NCBI GenBank assembly: GCA_963848335.1
Contig: CAWKDD010000006.1
Span: 1 to 64,000, forward strand
Length of the DNA: 64,000 nucleotides
From: Chersky-840 sp963848335
GTDB taxonomy: Bacteria > Actinomycetota > Acidimicrobiia > Acidimicrobiales > UBA8190
Direction: 5' to 3'
Shown here: positions 44,538-54,302 of the stretch, in pieces
How the letters are laid out: each line of letters opens with the position of its first letter
Numbering within the stretch: position 1 is the stretch's first letter
Program-made: the position numbers and the translations under genes
The notes under the pieces: model-generated
Seen by the model: only the letters and a program-made list of their open reading frames with translations
What the model was told of the DNA's origin: nothing
Databases searched by the model: none

Positions 44538-47500
44538 ATGCGTCCGGAAGACTCGATCCGGGTCGGTCGGATCACCAGGGTCCTGAACGAATTCGTGCGC
44601 CCCCGGCGCCGGGGCCCGACCGTTCCCCTGGACGTGGCCGCGTACCACGTGCGCGGCGAGCCGGTCCCTGCCCACGAGGCGCTCGGGGCCGACTACCGGT
44701 CCTTCTCCTTGGGCGGGTCGTGGGGGCCCGCCTGGGACACGACGTGGTTCCGCCTCCGGGGCACCGTTCCGGTGGAATGGGCCGGGCGAGAGGTGGCCCT
44801 GGGCTTCGGCATCGGAGGAGCAGGGTCGACGGGCTTCGGTGCCGAGGCCCTGGTGTGGCGCGACGGCCGGCCGGTGCAGGGACTGTCACCGAATCACAGG
44901 GAACACGTGCTCACGACGTGTGCCCGGGGTGGCGAGGACGTCGAGCTCTTCGTGGAAGCGGCAGCCAATCCACCGTCCCCCTTTGGCGCCAACCCCTGGC
45001 CGATGCTGCTCCCCGAGCCCGACGGTATTGCGCTCTTCACCCTCCAGCAGGCCGACCTCCACGTCCGGGACCCCGAGTTCGAGGGGTTCTGGCACGACTT
45101 CCGGGTCCTCGTCGAACTGATGACCGAGCTCCCCGACACAGAACCGCACAAGGCAAGGCTCATCGCCGGGCTCGAGCGGGCGTGCAACATGCTCGAGCTT
45201 CCCGACATCTCCGACAGCTGGCCCCGGGCACAGCCGGTGCTCCGGGAACTGCTGGCACAGCGGCCCGCGCCGGGGGCCCACAAGGTCGGCATCGTGGGCC
45301 ACGCCCATCTCGACACCGCGTGGCTATGGCCGCTGCGAGAGACCGTCCGCAAATGCGCGCGCACATTCAGCACCGTGCTCGCCCTGATGGATCGATATCC
45401 CGAATACCGGTTCGTCGTCTCCCAGGCCCAACACCTGGCCTGGATGCGTGACCACTACCCCGATCTTTGGGAACGCCTGAAGCTCCGGATCGCGGACGGT
45501 CGAATCGAGCCCACCGGGAGCATGTGGGTGGAAGCAGATTGCAACATTCCCTCGGGTGAGTCGCTGGTTCGCCAGATCTTCTACGGCAAGCGCTTCTACC
45601 TGGAAGAGTTCGGAATCGAGACCAACGACGTGTGGTTGCCCGACGTCTTCGGCTACTCGGCCGCCCTGCCTCAGATCATGATGAGGAGCGGCATCCGGTG
45701 GTTCCTCACCCAGAAGCTCTCCTGGAACCAGTACAACGTCCTTCCCCACCACAGTTTCCTTTGGGAGGGCATCGACGGATCGCGGGTGTTCACCCATTTC
45801 CCACCGGCTGACACCTACAGCGGGAACATGGGCGTGCGCGAGCTCCGGTTGGGCGTCGAGAATTTCAAGGACCACGATCGCGCCACGCGCTCGCTCTACC
45901 TCTTCGGCTGGGGAGACGGGGGCGGGGGGCCGACCAGCGAGATGCTCGAGTCCGCCCGCCGACTGGCTGACACAGAGGGCGTGCCCCGCCTCGAGATGCA
46001 AGGTCCTCGACAGTTCTTCACCGAGGCCGAATCGGAGATCGAGGACCCTGCGGTGTGGGTCGGCGAGCTCTACCTGGAGCTTCACCGCGGCACCTACACC
46101 AGCCAGGCCGCCACCAAGCTCGGCAACCGCCGCGCCGAATTCGCCTTGCGGGAAGCGGAGCTGTGGGGCGCGCTGGCTCCGGGATCCGACTACCCCGGAT
46201 CCGAGCTCGAAACCCTGTGGAAGACGCTGTTGCTGCACCAGTTCCACGACATCATTCCCGGATCGGGGATCCATTGGGTCTACGACGACACGGCCCGAGA
46301 CCACGCCCGGGTCCTGAGCGCGGCTGGGAGTCTCACCGACGAGGCACTGGCCCGTCACGTCGGCGAGATCGACACATCGGGCCGGGAGCACCCGGTCGTC
46401 GTCTTCAACTCGTTGTCGCACCCCCGGACCGAGCTCGTCGTCGTCGACGCCCCCCACCACGTCACAGACGCCATCAGCCCGTCGGGCGCGACGAGCCGGC
46501 TCCAGCGCGACCCCGACGGCGTGGCCTTGTTCGAGGCGACCGTGCCTGCCTGCGGCTATGCGGTCTACGACCTGGTGGCCACGACCGAGGGTGCCAACCG
46601 CAGGACAGCCCCGGCTCCCACCCACGAGGTCACGGTGCATCAGGGATCGCTCGAGAACGCCCACCTGCGAATCGAGCTCGACGACCACGGCCTGCTGGCC
46701 TCGATCTTCGACAAGTCCGCCCAGCGTGAGGTGCTCGCGCCCGGAGCCCGGGGCAACCTGTTCCAGCTCCACCCGGACTATCCCAACTTCTACGACGCCT
46801 GGGACATCGACCGCTTCTCCTTCGACCAGGTCGTCGACCTGGACGAAGTCGAGTCCGTGGAGCTGGTGGAACAGGGACCGCTCCGGGCCGGCATCCTGGT
46901 CGTCCGTCGCTTCGGGGACTCCCGCATCGTCCAGGTGATCCGGCTCGCCGGCGGATCGCGCTTCGTCGACTTCTCCACCGAGGTCGATTGGCACGAGACG
47001 AACCGTCTGCTGAAGGTCGCCTTCCCCGTCGACGTCCGCAGCCTCAGGGCCACCTACGAGATCCAGTACGGGCACGTGGAACGGCCCACGCATTCCAACA
47101 CGAGTTGGGACGCGGCCCGTTTCGAGGTCTGCGCGCAGAAGTGGGCCGACCTCTCCGAACCCGGCTATGGCGTGGCCCTGCTCAACGACTGCAAGTACGG
47201 GTACGACATCGCCGGGAACGTCATTCGGCTCTCACTCCTGCGCGCCCCCACCTGGCCCGACCCCGTGGCCGACCGCGGCACCCACCGCTTCACGTACCGC
47301 CTGCTCCCTCATTCCGGCGACCTGCGCTCCGCCGGGATCATCGACGCCGGCTACGACCTCAACGTCCCTCTCCGGATCGTCGACGCCTCCCCACACCCGG
47401 GCCCGCGGCAATGTGAGGGCTCGATCCTCTCGGTCGACGCCCCCAACGTGGTGATCGAGGTGGCCAAGCGGGCCGACGACGGCAGTGGAGCGCTCGTGGT

Positions 47501-47684
47501 CCGGATGTACGAGGCGTGGGGACGCAGAGGTCCGGTCACCTTGCGGGTCCCGTGGACCATCCGACGCGCCTCGCTGGCCGACCTCCTGGAGCGCGAGACC
47601 GATGAGGTCCCCGCAGAGGCGTCTCAGGTGACGCTCGACCTCTGCCCGTTCCAGATCGCCACGGTCAGGCTCGAGCCGTCCTGA
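44538..47684 (+). CDS. GH38 alpha-mannosidase
   Basis: 1048 residues. An N-terminal beta domain (WGPAWDTTWFRLRG), the catalytic barrel with the zinc motif GHAHLDTAWLWPLRE near residue 256, nucleophile Asp369 in VWLPDVFGYSAALPQ, the third zinc ligand in HQFHDIIPGSG, and large C-terminal beta domains (GVALLNDCKYGYDIAGN). It is the long bacterial type of about 1000 residues, with no signal peptide, so it acts in the cytoplasm on mannosides. It is likely co-transcribed with the NlpC/P60 gene, which suggests a link to envelope turnover; that is inference. Its 3' end overlaps the convergent EAL gene by 20 bases. Confidence 0.95.
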   Translation: MRPEDSIRVGRITRVLNEFVRPRRRGPTVPLDVAAYHVRGEPVPAHEALGADYRSFSLGGSWGPAWDTTWFRLRGTVPVEWAGREVALGFGIGGAGSTGFGAEALVWRDGRPVQGLSPNHREHVLTTCARGGEDVELFVEAAANPPSPFGANPWPMLLPEPDGIALFTLQQADLHVRDPEFEGFWHDFRVLVELMTELPDTEPHKARLIAGLERACNMLELPDISDSWPRAQPVLRELLAQRPAPGAHKVGIVGHAHLDTAWLWPLRETVRKCARTFSTVLALMDRYPEYRFVVSQAQHLAWMRDHYPDLWERLKLRIADGRIEPTGSMWVEADCNIPSGESLVRQIFYGKRFYLEEFGIETNDVWLPDVFGYSAALPQIMMRSGIRWFLTQKLSWNQYNVLPHHSFLWEGIDGSRVFTHFPPADTYSGNMGVRELRLGVENFKDHDRATRSLYLFGWGDGGGGPTSEMLESARRLADTEGVPRLEMQGPRQFFTEAESEIEDPAVWVGELYLELHRGTYTSQAATKLGNRRAEFALREAELWGALAPGSDYPGSELETLWKTLLLHQFHDIIPGSGIHWVYDDTARDHARVLSAAGSLTDEALARHVGEIDTSGREHPVVVFNSLSHPRTELVVVDAPHHVTDAISPSGATSRLQRDPDGVALFEATVPACGYAVYDLVATTEGANRRTAPAPTHEVTVHQGSLENAHLRIELDDHGLLASIFDKSAQREVLAPGARGNLFQLHPDYPNFYDAWDIDRFSFDQVVDLDEVESVELVEQGPLRAGILVVRRFGDSRIVQVIRLAGGSRFVDFSTEVDWHETNRLLKVAFPVDVRSLRATYEIQYGHVERPTHSNTSWDAARFEVCAQKWADLSEPGYGVALLNDCKYGYDIAGNVIRLSLLRAPTWPDPVADRGTHRFTYRLLPHSGDLRSAGIIDAGYDLNVPLRIVDASPHPGPRQCEGSILSVDAPNVVIEVAKRADDGSGALVVRMYEAWGRRGPVTLRVPWTIRRASLADLLERETDEVPAEASQVTLDLCPFQIATVRLEPS

Positions 47685-48708
47685 GACCGGGGTCCCGAGC
47701 CCGGTCCCGCTCGTCAGCGGTCCGGTCGGACCCGTCGGTCCCGTCGGCGGCGTCGATTCCGTCGGCGGCTCGAACCTCGTCGGGGGCAGAGCGCGGCGGC
47801 GCGCCCTCGCCCGCGATCCAGAGCGGCTCGGTGCTGTTGGGCTGGCTGGGAGTCCGGAGCCTGCCCGGGCGTCCCAGGTAATAGCCCTGGCCGAAACGGC
47901 ATCCGAGACCTCGTAGCGTCTTGAATTCGGCCTCGGTCTCGATGCCTTCGGCCACGATGGCGGCGTTGTAGGCATCGAGCCCGAAGGTGAGCATCGCCGA
48001 CCCGAGCGCCCGACGCGCCGGATCGCCGTCGATACCACGCGTCAGCGCCACGTCCAGCTTGATGATGTCGGGGCGGAGCTTGAGGATGTGCCGGAAGCTC
48101 GAGAACCCGGCGCCGGCATCGTCGACGGCGAGCCGGACGCCGTCGGAACGGAGGCTGTTGACGGTCGACTCGAGCAGCTCGTAGTCGTCGACGCTCTCGT
48201 GTTCGGTCAGCTCGAGGACGACACGCTCGGCGGGGGCACCCGCCAGAGCATCACGGAAGTCCGCGGACATCATCGTGTCGGGGGACGCGTTGAGCGACAG
48301 GTACAGGCCCGGCGGGAGCCGGCCCAGTTGACTGAGTGCGGAACGGAGGGCCGCCATCTCGAGCTCGATACCCAGGCCCACCTCCCGGGCTTCTGCGAAC
48401 CAGACATCCGGCGGTCGTATCGGTGTCATCTCGAAACGGGTCAGAGCCTCGGCACCCACCACCCCGCCCGAACCCAGCTCCACGATCGGCTGGAAGACGC
48501 TTTCGAACCCCTGGTTGGCGAGGGTGACGCGGATCACCTTCTGCCGATGCTCCACGAGGCGATCGGCCTCAGCCTGCTGGCGCTCGGTGAAGGGCGCCGG
48601 GGCGTTCCAGCGCTCGGATCTGCCTCTGCCCCGCCCGCGGGCCCGTGCGAGCTTGCCCTTCCTCCCCAGGAAGAGATCCCCACCACTGATTGCGGAGGAC
48701 GATGGCAT
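47665..48708 (-). CDS. EAL-domain cyclic-di-GMP phosphodiesterase (or sensor)
   Basis: 347 residues. Residues about 60-300 form an EAL domain: VVGAEALTRFE with the catalytic Glu, LSLNASPDTMM with the Asn, VVLELTEHESV, RLAVDDAGAGFSSF (the usual DDFGTG has two changes but both Asp remain), DIIKLDVALTRG with the Lys, and IVAEGIETEAEF. All main metal residues are kept, so activity is possible. The N-terminal 60 residues are basic; the C-terminal 45 are Asp/Gly-rich and disordered. The start and the next gene on the plus strand are 209 bases apart and divergent. Confidence 0.88.
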   Translation of the reverse strand: MPSSSAISGGDLFLGRKGKLARARGRGRGRSERWNAPAPFTERQQAEADRLVEHRQKVIRVTLANQGFESVFQPIVELGSGGVVGAEALTRFEMTPIRPPDVWFAEAREVGLGIELEMAALRSALSQLGRLPPGLYLSLNASPDTMMSADFRDALAGAPAERVVLELTEHESVDDYELLESTVNSLRSDGVRLAVDDAGAGFSSFRHILKLRPDIIKLDVALTRGIDGDPARRALGSAMLTFGLDAYNAAIVAEGIETEAEFKTLRGLGCRFGQGYYLGRPGRLRTPSQPNSTEPLWIAGEGAPPRSAPDEVRAADGIDAADGTDGSDRTADERDRARDPGLRTARA

Positions 48709-48917
48709 GGTGATCCTGCTCGGAATGGGCCGCGACTGGCTCGGCCGCCCCCGCGCGACACCTGCTGATCTGAGGGCGACCCTGGTCTAGGTGTCGGCTC
48801 CCGCCGCCCCCCGCTTGAGGAGGGGCCCCGGACCAGCTCCGGCACCCCGTCCAACCAGGGGGTTCAGAAGCGAGCACGGCGGGCCGATGCCTCAGATGCA
48901 CCTGTCGGGAAGGGGCA

Positions 48918-51002
48918 ATGGAACCTGCGTGGCTAGATCGTCTTGTCTTGGAGCTGCCCGATGCCGTCGTCGTGGCCGACGGCCAGGGCAACCTGATCTG
49001 GGGCAACCCTGCGGCTGAGCGGATCTTCGGCCTGAGCAATTCCGACATCGTGGGCACCAACGCCCTCGAGCTCCTCCATCCTGAGGACCGCGAGCTGGCC
49101 CTGACCTCGCTCGACAGCGTCCGGGGCAAGAACGTCGGATCCCCCATCGAGATACGGGTCAAGACGCCCACGGGCTGGAGGCTCGTCGAGCTGATCGGCG
49201 CCAACCTGATCGGGAGACCACCCATCGACGGGCTCGTGTGGTGCATCCGCGACCTCACCGAGCGACGCCGTTGGGAGGTCGCCACGAACGATGTCGAGCG
49301 GTTCAGGTCCCTGGTGCACAACTCTGCCAGCATTCTGTTGTTGCTCGACAGCACCGGAAACGTGGAGTCGGTGTCGGCCGCCATCACCCGGATGCTCGGG
49401 CACGATCAGGGCCTGATCGAGGGGCACCCCCTCGAGACCCTCGTCGTACCGGCGGACCACCCGGCGTTGCGGGCGGCTCTCGCATCGGCCCTCGACGACC
49501 GGCAATCGACGACCGGCCCGGTCATCGTGGAGGTCGATCTCCGGCGCCGCGACGGAGGAGTACCGATTCCCTGTGAGCTGAGCATCGTCAACCTTCTCGA
49601 CGACCCCACGGTCAACGGCCTGGTCGTGTCGGCACACAACATCACCCAGCTCCGGTCGACGCGCGACGCACTGGAGCGGCTCGCCACCCGTGATCCGCTC
49701 ACGGGACTGCCGAACCGGAAACTGATCCTCGACCGCATCGAACAGATGCAGACCCGGGGGCGCCGCTCGGGCCATGACGGTGCAGTGCTGTTCATCGACC
49801 TCGACCGCTTCAAGGACGTCAACGACTCGCTCGGCCACCGCGTCGGTGACGAGGTGCTACGCCAGGTCGCCATCAGGTTCCAGGGAGCGCTGCGCGAATC
49901 CGACTCGATCGGCCGCCTCGGAGGCGACGAGTTCGTGGTGCTGGTGGACGGTGCCGGCGCACGCAACTCCGAAGTCGCCGCCCAACGGCTGCTCGATTCA
50001 CTCGTCGTTCCGTTGGAAGTGCACAGTGCCGCCCGACCTCAGCTCACCATGTCGGCCAGCATCGGAATCGTCTCCGGCGCGTACGCCTCGGCCGAGGACC
50101 TGCTGATGGACGCAGACGTGGCGCTCTACGAGGCCAAGGCCGCAGGTCGGAATCGGGCGGTGCGCTTCCAGCCTCACATGCGCGGCGAGTTCCGCACCCG
50201 CATCGAGCTCGAAAGGGACCTGCGCCTCGCACTCGAGGCGGGGGAGTTCTTCCTCGTGTACCAGCCCGTGGTCCACCTCGAGGACGGTGTCTTGCAGAGC
50301 ATGGAGGCCCTGTTGCGCTGGCGCCGGCCGTCGGGGCTGGTCGTTGGGCCCGACGCCTTCATTCCGGCTCTCGAGGAGTCCGGCCTCATCGTCGAAGTGG
50401 GCGCGTTCGTGTTGAACGAGGCCTGCCGCCAGACTCGACGCTGGCGCGACGCGGGCCTCCCCATCGCGGTGTCGGTCAACGTCTCGCCCCGGCAGTTCGA
50501 GACCGACACCCTGGTGGACGAGGTTCGGAACGCGTTACAGGAGTCGGGATTGGACCCGGCCTCGGTGATCCTCGAGATGACCGAGACGACGCTGATGCGC
50601 GATTCCCACGAATCGGCACTGCGGCTCAGAGCATTGAAGGATCTCGGCATCCGGCTCGCCATCGACGACTTCGGCACCGGGTACTCCTCGCTCGCCTACC
50701 TGCAGCAGTTCCCCGTCGACATCCTCAAGATCGACCGGACCTTCCTCGTCGGAGGTCCCACGGCCGGACCGAGCACCGCTCTCGTGCACGCGCTCGTCGA
50801 GCTCGGCAACGCCCTGGGGCTCAAGACGGTGGCCGAGGGCATCGAAACCGTCGAGCAGCTCATGCGCCTCAAGCGCGAGGGGTGCGACGCCGGGCAGGGC
50901 TTCTACTTCAGCCATCCTCTCGAAGAGGCCGACGCCGAACGGTTCCTCGTCGCCGCCTCCAAGAACTCCCTGGCCGTCGGGCCGGTGGCACTCTTCAGCT
51001 AG
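48918..51002 (+). CDS. PAS-PAS-GGDEF-EAL cyclic-di-GMP enzyme
   Basis: 694 residues. PAS 1 is about residues 8-120 (AVVVADGQGNLIWGNPAAER), PAS 2 about 130-255 (SILLLLDSTGNVESVSAA), GGDEF about 256-420 with an intact site (GRLGGDEFVVLVDGAG), and EAL about 430-680 with MEALLRWRRPSG, SVNVSPRQFE, LAIDDFGTGYSSLAYL, ILKIDRTF and VAEGIET. Both enzyme sites look complete, so it could make and break cyclic-di-GMP under control of the two PAS sensors. No membrane segment, so cytoplasmic sensing of redox, light or a ligand. It faces the EAL gene from a shared 209-base divergent region. Confidence 0.95.
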   Translation: MEPAWLDRLVLELPDAVVVADGQGNLIWGNPAAERIFGLSNSDIVGTNALELLHPEDRELALTSLDSVRGKNVGSPIEIRVKTPTGWRLVELIGANLIGRPPIDGLVWCIRDLTERRRWEVATNDVERFRSLVHNSASILLLLDSTGNVESVSAAITRMLGHDQGLIEGHPLETLVVPADHPALRAALASALDDRQSTTGPVIVEVDLRRRDGGVPIPCELSIVNLLDDPTVNGLVVSAHNITQLRSTRDALERLATRDPLTGLPNRKLILDRIEQMQTRGRRSGHDGAVLFIDLDRFKDVNDSLGHRVGDEVLRQVAIRFQGALRESDSIGRLGGDEFVVLVDGAGARNSEVAAQRLLDSLVVPLEVHSAARPQLTMSASIGIVSGAYASAEDLLMDADVALYEAKAAGRNRAVRFQPHMRGEFRTRIELERDLRLALEAGEFFLVYQPVVHLEDGVLQSMEALLRWRRPSGLVVGPDAFIPALEESGLIVEVGAFVLNEACRQTRRWRDAGLPIAVSVNVSPRQFETDTLVDEVRNALQESGLDPASVILEMTETTLMRDSHESALRLRALKDLGIRLAIDDFGTGYSSLAYLQQFPVDILKIDRTFLVGGPTAGPSTALVHALVELGNALGLKTVAEGIETVEQLMRLKREGCDAGQGFYFSHPLEEADAERFLVAASKNSLAVGPVALFS

Positions 51003-51047
51003 ATGCCGCCGAGAAAGCCGACACCTCCTTCACCTGTCTGTGATCGC

Positions 51048-52320
51048 TCACGAGATGGTGATGGACAGGACCTTCGAGGCGCGATCCTGCGTCGGGAACT
51101 TGGTCCTGATCTTCTGATCGAACACCCGAGCGGTGACGGTGAAGGTCCCGGCCCGCTTGGGGATCCCCGAGATGGCCCCCGTGGACCTGTCGAGCCTGAG
51201 ACCCTCGGGCAGGCCGGCGAACCACTTGTAGGGGGGGTTGCCACCAGTGGCAGCCAGGCCGGCCGTGTAGGTGTGGCCCCGGGTGCCGCTGGGGAGGAGC
51301 GCGGTGGTGATCTCGATCGGGGGTGGAAAGGTGAACGCGTTCCCTGAAGCGTCGACAGCGATACAGAAGTACGCGGTGGGGCACGACACAGCGCCGAGCG
51401 CATGGCCCGCATCGATACTGTTGGGAGCGGACCAGCTCGTGCCGTCGTAGGTGAACGCGTTGCCCGACCCGTCGACGGCCACACACAGGCTCGCGGTGGC
51501 ACACGACACCGCCGTCAGGGCGTGGCCGGAGTCGACGCTGGTGGCCGCCGACCAGCTCGTGCCGTCGTAGGTGAACGCGTTGCCCGACCCGTCAACGGCC
51601 ACACACAGGCTCGCGGTGGCACACGACACCGCCGTCAGGGCGTGGCCGGAGTCGACGCTGGTGGCCGCCGACCAGCTGATCCCGTCGAAGTCGAAGGCGT
51701 TGCCGTCGGCGGCGACGGTGACGCACAGGTTCACCGTCGGGCACGAGACGGCGTCCAGTGCCGTCCCCGGGTCGATGGTGGCCGGAGCAGACCATTCCGT
51801 TCCGTCGAAGACGAGCGCGTCACCTGCTTGGTCCACGGCAGTGCAGAAGCTGTTCGTGTCACACGACACCGCGTCGAGCACCTCGCCCGGGTCGATGCTC
51901 AGCGCGCGGAGCCAGTCGCCGTAGCGGTACGTGAGCTCGTTTCCCGACGCGTCGACCGCCACGCAGAACAATGTGGTGGCGCACGACACCGAGGGCAGTC
52001 CACCGCCGCCGCTGTCGATGAGGCGGGGGGCCGCCCATGTGCGGTTGCGCTTGTGGATAACGGCCCGATCGGCGGCGTCGACGGCCACGCAGAACTTTGC
52101 CGTCGGGCACGACACCGCCGTGAGCGTCGTGGCCGGAGTCGACGACCGTGGGCGGCGACCAGCCCCCCGAGGCAGACGCCGCGCTCGCCATCGACGTCAC
52201 GACCAGCCCGGCACCAGCCACCACGGCACCCACCGCGCCCAGAGCGCCCCTGACACCACCGTGCCGGCGCCGTCCTGCGGGCCTTGACGCCCGAACTGCG
52301 CAGCGAAATCCGTCGAACAT
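51048..52320 (-). pseudogene. secreted repeat protein with Ig-like end, frameshift after signal peptide
   Basis: From ATG 52320 (GGGGGGAAGG upstream) a signal peptide (LGAVGAVVAGAGLVVTSMASA) and GGWSPPTVVDSGH are encoded; then one extra base near 52128-52132 shifts the frame before LTAVSCPTAKFCVAVDA. From there seven repeats of about 40 residues run on, each W-x-(8)-D-x-G-x-LxAVSC-x-T-x-FCVAVD-x-x-G-N-A-x-x-Y-D-G, with two Cys apiece. A He_PIG Ig domain ends it (GLPEGLRLDRSTGAISGIPK). This looks like a surface-exposed propeller or solenoid of disulfide-linked blades. The frame lesion would block export. Confidence 0.8.
51431..51670 (-). repeat. two nearly identical 120-bp tandem units
   Basis: Bases 51431-51550 and 51551-51670 are the same except one base (G at 51474, A at 51594), and the similarity continues a few bases each side. 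Each unit codes for one 40-residue repeat of the secreted protein. Neighbouring repeats are far more diverged, so this is a recent duplication or gene conversion. Confidence 0.95.
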
Positions 52321-52484
52321 CGCCTTCCCCCCGCCACAGCGCCGCGTCACCAGCATCTACCTGGGCAAACGGTATCGGACAGGACGCCGTTGTGCCCAGG
52401 GTCCGAGGGGGCCGGATTCACCAGGGCTTTCTGTCCACGCCGGCGGGGAGCCGGATCGGGGGCCCACCCGGGGACGATCCCCGG

Positions 52485-53633
52485 TCAGAGCCAGTCCTTG
52501 CGCCGGAACAAGACGTAGAGACCCACTGCGAACACCACGATGAGACCGACCGAGGTGACCAGGCCCGAGTCCTTGCCGAAGCCGGGATAGGGCAGGTTCT
52601 GCCCGTACCACCCCGTGATGGCGGTGGGGACGGCGATGATCGCCGCCCAGCTGGTCACCTTCTTCATGATCAGGTTCATGCGGTTGCCCTGCTCGGTCAG
52701 GTTGGTCTCCACGATCGTGGTCACGAGGTCACGAAGGGACTCGGTCCATTCCGTGGCCCGGATGACGTGGTCGTAGATATCGCGGTAGTACGGCGCCATC
52801 GGTTCCGGGACGATGCCGAGGTCCTGGCGCAGCAGGCTGTTGACCACCTCGCGCATCGGCAGCGTGACACGACGGAGCAGCACGAGGCTCTTGCGTAGCT
52901 GGAACGACTTGCGTTGGACCCGCTCTATGGCGCCCCGGCTGGCGTCGAAGAGCTCGTCTTCGGTCTCCTCGACCGCTTCGTCGAGCGATTCCACAGCCCG
53001 GAAATGGCCGTCCACGAGGTGGTCCAACAGGCCGTAGAGGAGGAACGACACCCCGTAGCGCGCCAGATCCTCGGACTGGTCCCAACGGGCGACCACCGGA
53101 TCGATCACGAAGCCCGGGTCCTTGCGCACCGTGATCAGGGCATGGGGCGTGATGAACACCGCGATCTCGTGGGAGACCAGCTCGCCCGATCCCGCATCGA
53201 GGATGGCCGAATGAGCCGACATGAACAGGTGGGTGCTGTAGCGGTCGAGCTTGGTCCTCTGCGTCTCGTCGAGCGCATCCTCGATGGCCAGCTTGTGAAG
53301 GCCGAACTCGGTACCGATGATGGCCAATTGGCTGCTGTCGGGCGCACAGAGATCGAGCCACACGACGCAGTCCGTGTCGTCGCGGAGATGGTCCGAGATG
53401 TCGTCGACCGGGAAGTTCTCCCGCACCAGGGATCCCCCTCGGTACAGGCGCGTGCGGATGCCGTGCTCCCCCCGGCCGCCGCCGGCCGCCGGTGGCGGTA
53501 CCGGCACCGGCTCGTTGGCGCTCGCCACACCCATGTCCACCTGGGCCAGGCCACGATGGACGTGAGAGAGGGCGGGAGTCGTCGGCTGGGTATGGGGCAC
53601 GGCTGGCCCGTTCGGGTCCCGATTCCGATCCAT
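52485..53633 (-). CDS. CorA-family divalent cation transporter
   Basis: 382 residues from ATG 53633, with GAAGGG upstream (the frame could start at 53759, but that would run through the MarR promoter). The cytoplasmic funnel includes DDTDCVVWLDLCAPDSSQL and LHKLAIEDALDETQRTKLD, then long helices (RKSFQLRKSLVLLRRVTLP), the stalk helix with NLIMKKVTSWAAIIAVPTAI, and the pore loop GWYGQNLPYPGF: GQN in place of the usual GMN. Two membrane helices end with a basic RRKDWL. It imports or exports Mg2+ or another divalent ion. Divergent from the MarR gene. Confidence 0.93.
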   Translation of the reverse strand: MDRNRDPNGPAVPHTQPTTPALSHVHRGLAQVDMGVASANEPVPVPPPAAGGGRGEHGIRTRLYRGGSLVRENFPVDDISDHLRDDTDCVVWLDLCAPDSSQLAIIGTEFGLHKLAIEDALDETQRTKLDRYSTHLFMSAHSAILDAGSGELVSHEIAVFITPHALITVRKDPGFVIDPVVARWDQSEDLARYGVSFLLYGLLDHLVDGHFRAVESLDEAVEETEDELFDASRGAIERVQRKSFQLRKSLVLLRRVTLPMREVVNSLLRQDLGIVPEPMAPYYRDIYDHVIRATEWTESLRDLVTTIVETNLTEQGNRMNLIMKKVTSWAAIIAVPTAITGWYGQNLPYPGFGKDSGLVTSVGLIVVFAVGLYVLFRRKDWL

Positions 53634-53731
53634 GAGGGCCCTTCGCTCCGGGTGTGACCCCGACGCTATCGGCGCTCGAGGTTGTCCCTGGTGACCGGCC
53701 CGCGGCCCGGGGCCGGTCGGAGCCGGTGCTC

Positions 53732-53750
53732 TCGTTAGATAATCTAACGA
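53732..53750. promoter_or_regulatory. MarR operator and -10 box overlapping a leaderless start
   Basis: TCGTTAGAT-A-ATCTAACGA, two perfect 9-bp arms about one central base, one base before the ATG of the MarR gene. MarR-type regulators bind such TTAGAT/ATCTAA palindromes. The same bases contain GATAAT (53738-53743), a good -10 hexamer, ending eight bases before the ATG; there is no ribosome-binding site, so transcription probably starts at or next to the ATG. A bound repressor would cover the -10 box: negative autoregulation. No clear -35. Confidence 0.88.
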
Positions 53751-53751
53751 C

Positions 53752-54248
53752 ATGCCCATCGAACCCCAGGGTCATCCCGGCGCGGCCGTGGCCGGGACCG
53801 TCGAGCCCTCCATCCACGAGCCCGGCTCCTTCGGTCGTGCCGCCGCCTGGCTCTCCAAGCAGGTCGAGCTGGCCCTCGGTGACGTGGAGCTGTCGCTCCC
53901 CCAGTACCGGGTCCTGGGTGTGCTGGCCGAAGGAGCCTCGATGCCCTCGGCCCTGGCCGAACGTCTGACGGTGCGCCGTCCCACCGTCACCGCCGTCGTC
54001 GACGGGCTCGAGAGCCGGGGCCTGGTCCAGCGCACACCGGGCGACCTCGACAGGCGCAGTGTCACCCACACCCTCACCCCAAGGGCCAGCGCCTGCTGGC
54101 AAAGGCCAATGCCGCGGTCGACGCCCGGCTGACCGACATCGCCGCCTGCCTGGACGATCCGGTGCTGACCGATCGGGCGCTGGGCAGCCTCGAGCTCTGG
54201 CGCGGCGCCATGCGCGCCTACCACTCGAACCGGGCGGCCCGATCGTGA
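53752..54248 (+). pseudogene. MarR-family repressor, frameshift in the last third
   Basis: ATG 53752, without a leader. The winged helix is intact: LSLPQYRVLGVLAEGAS, SALAERLTVRRPTVTAVVDG (recognition helix) and LVQRTPGDLDRRSVTHTLTP (wing). Just after, one base is missing in the CCCC run at about 54078-54083: adding it gives KGQRLLAKANAAVDARLTDI and a stop at 54248 (about 165 residues, family-normal). As read, the protein ends at 54132 without most of the dimerisation helix. The operator upstream suggests it represses itself and the two ABC genes that follow. Either truncated (loss of repression) or a sequence error. Confidence 0.85.
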
Positions 54249-54302
54249 CCCCCGACGGACGCCGCCCACGAGCGCCACCGCCCTGCCACCCCGATCCCCG
54301 AG

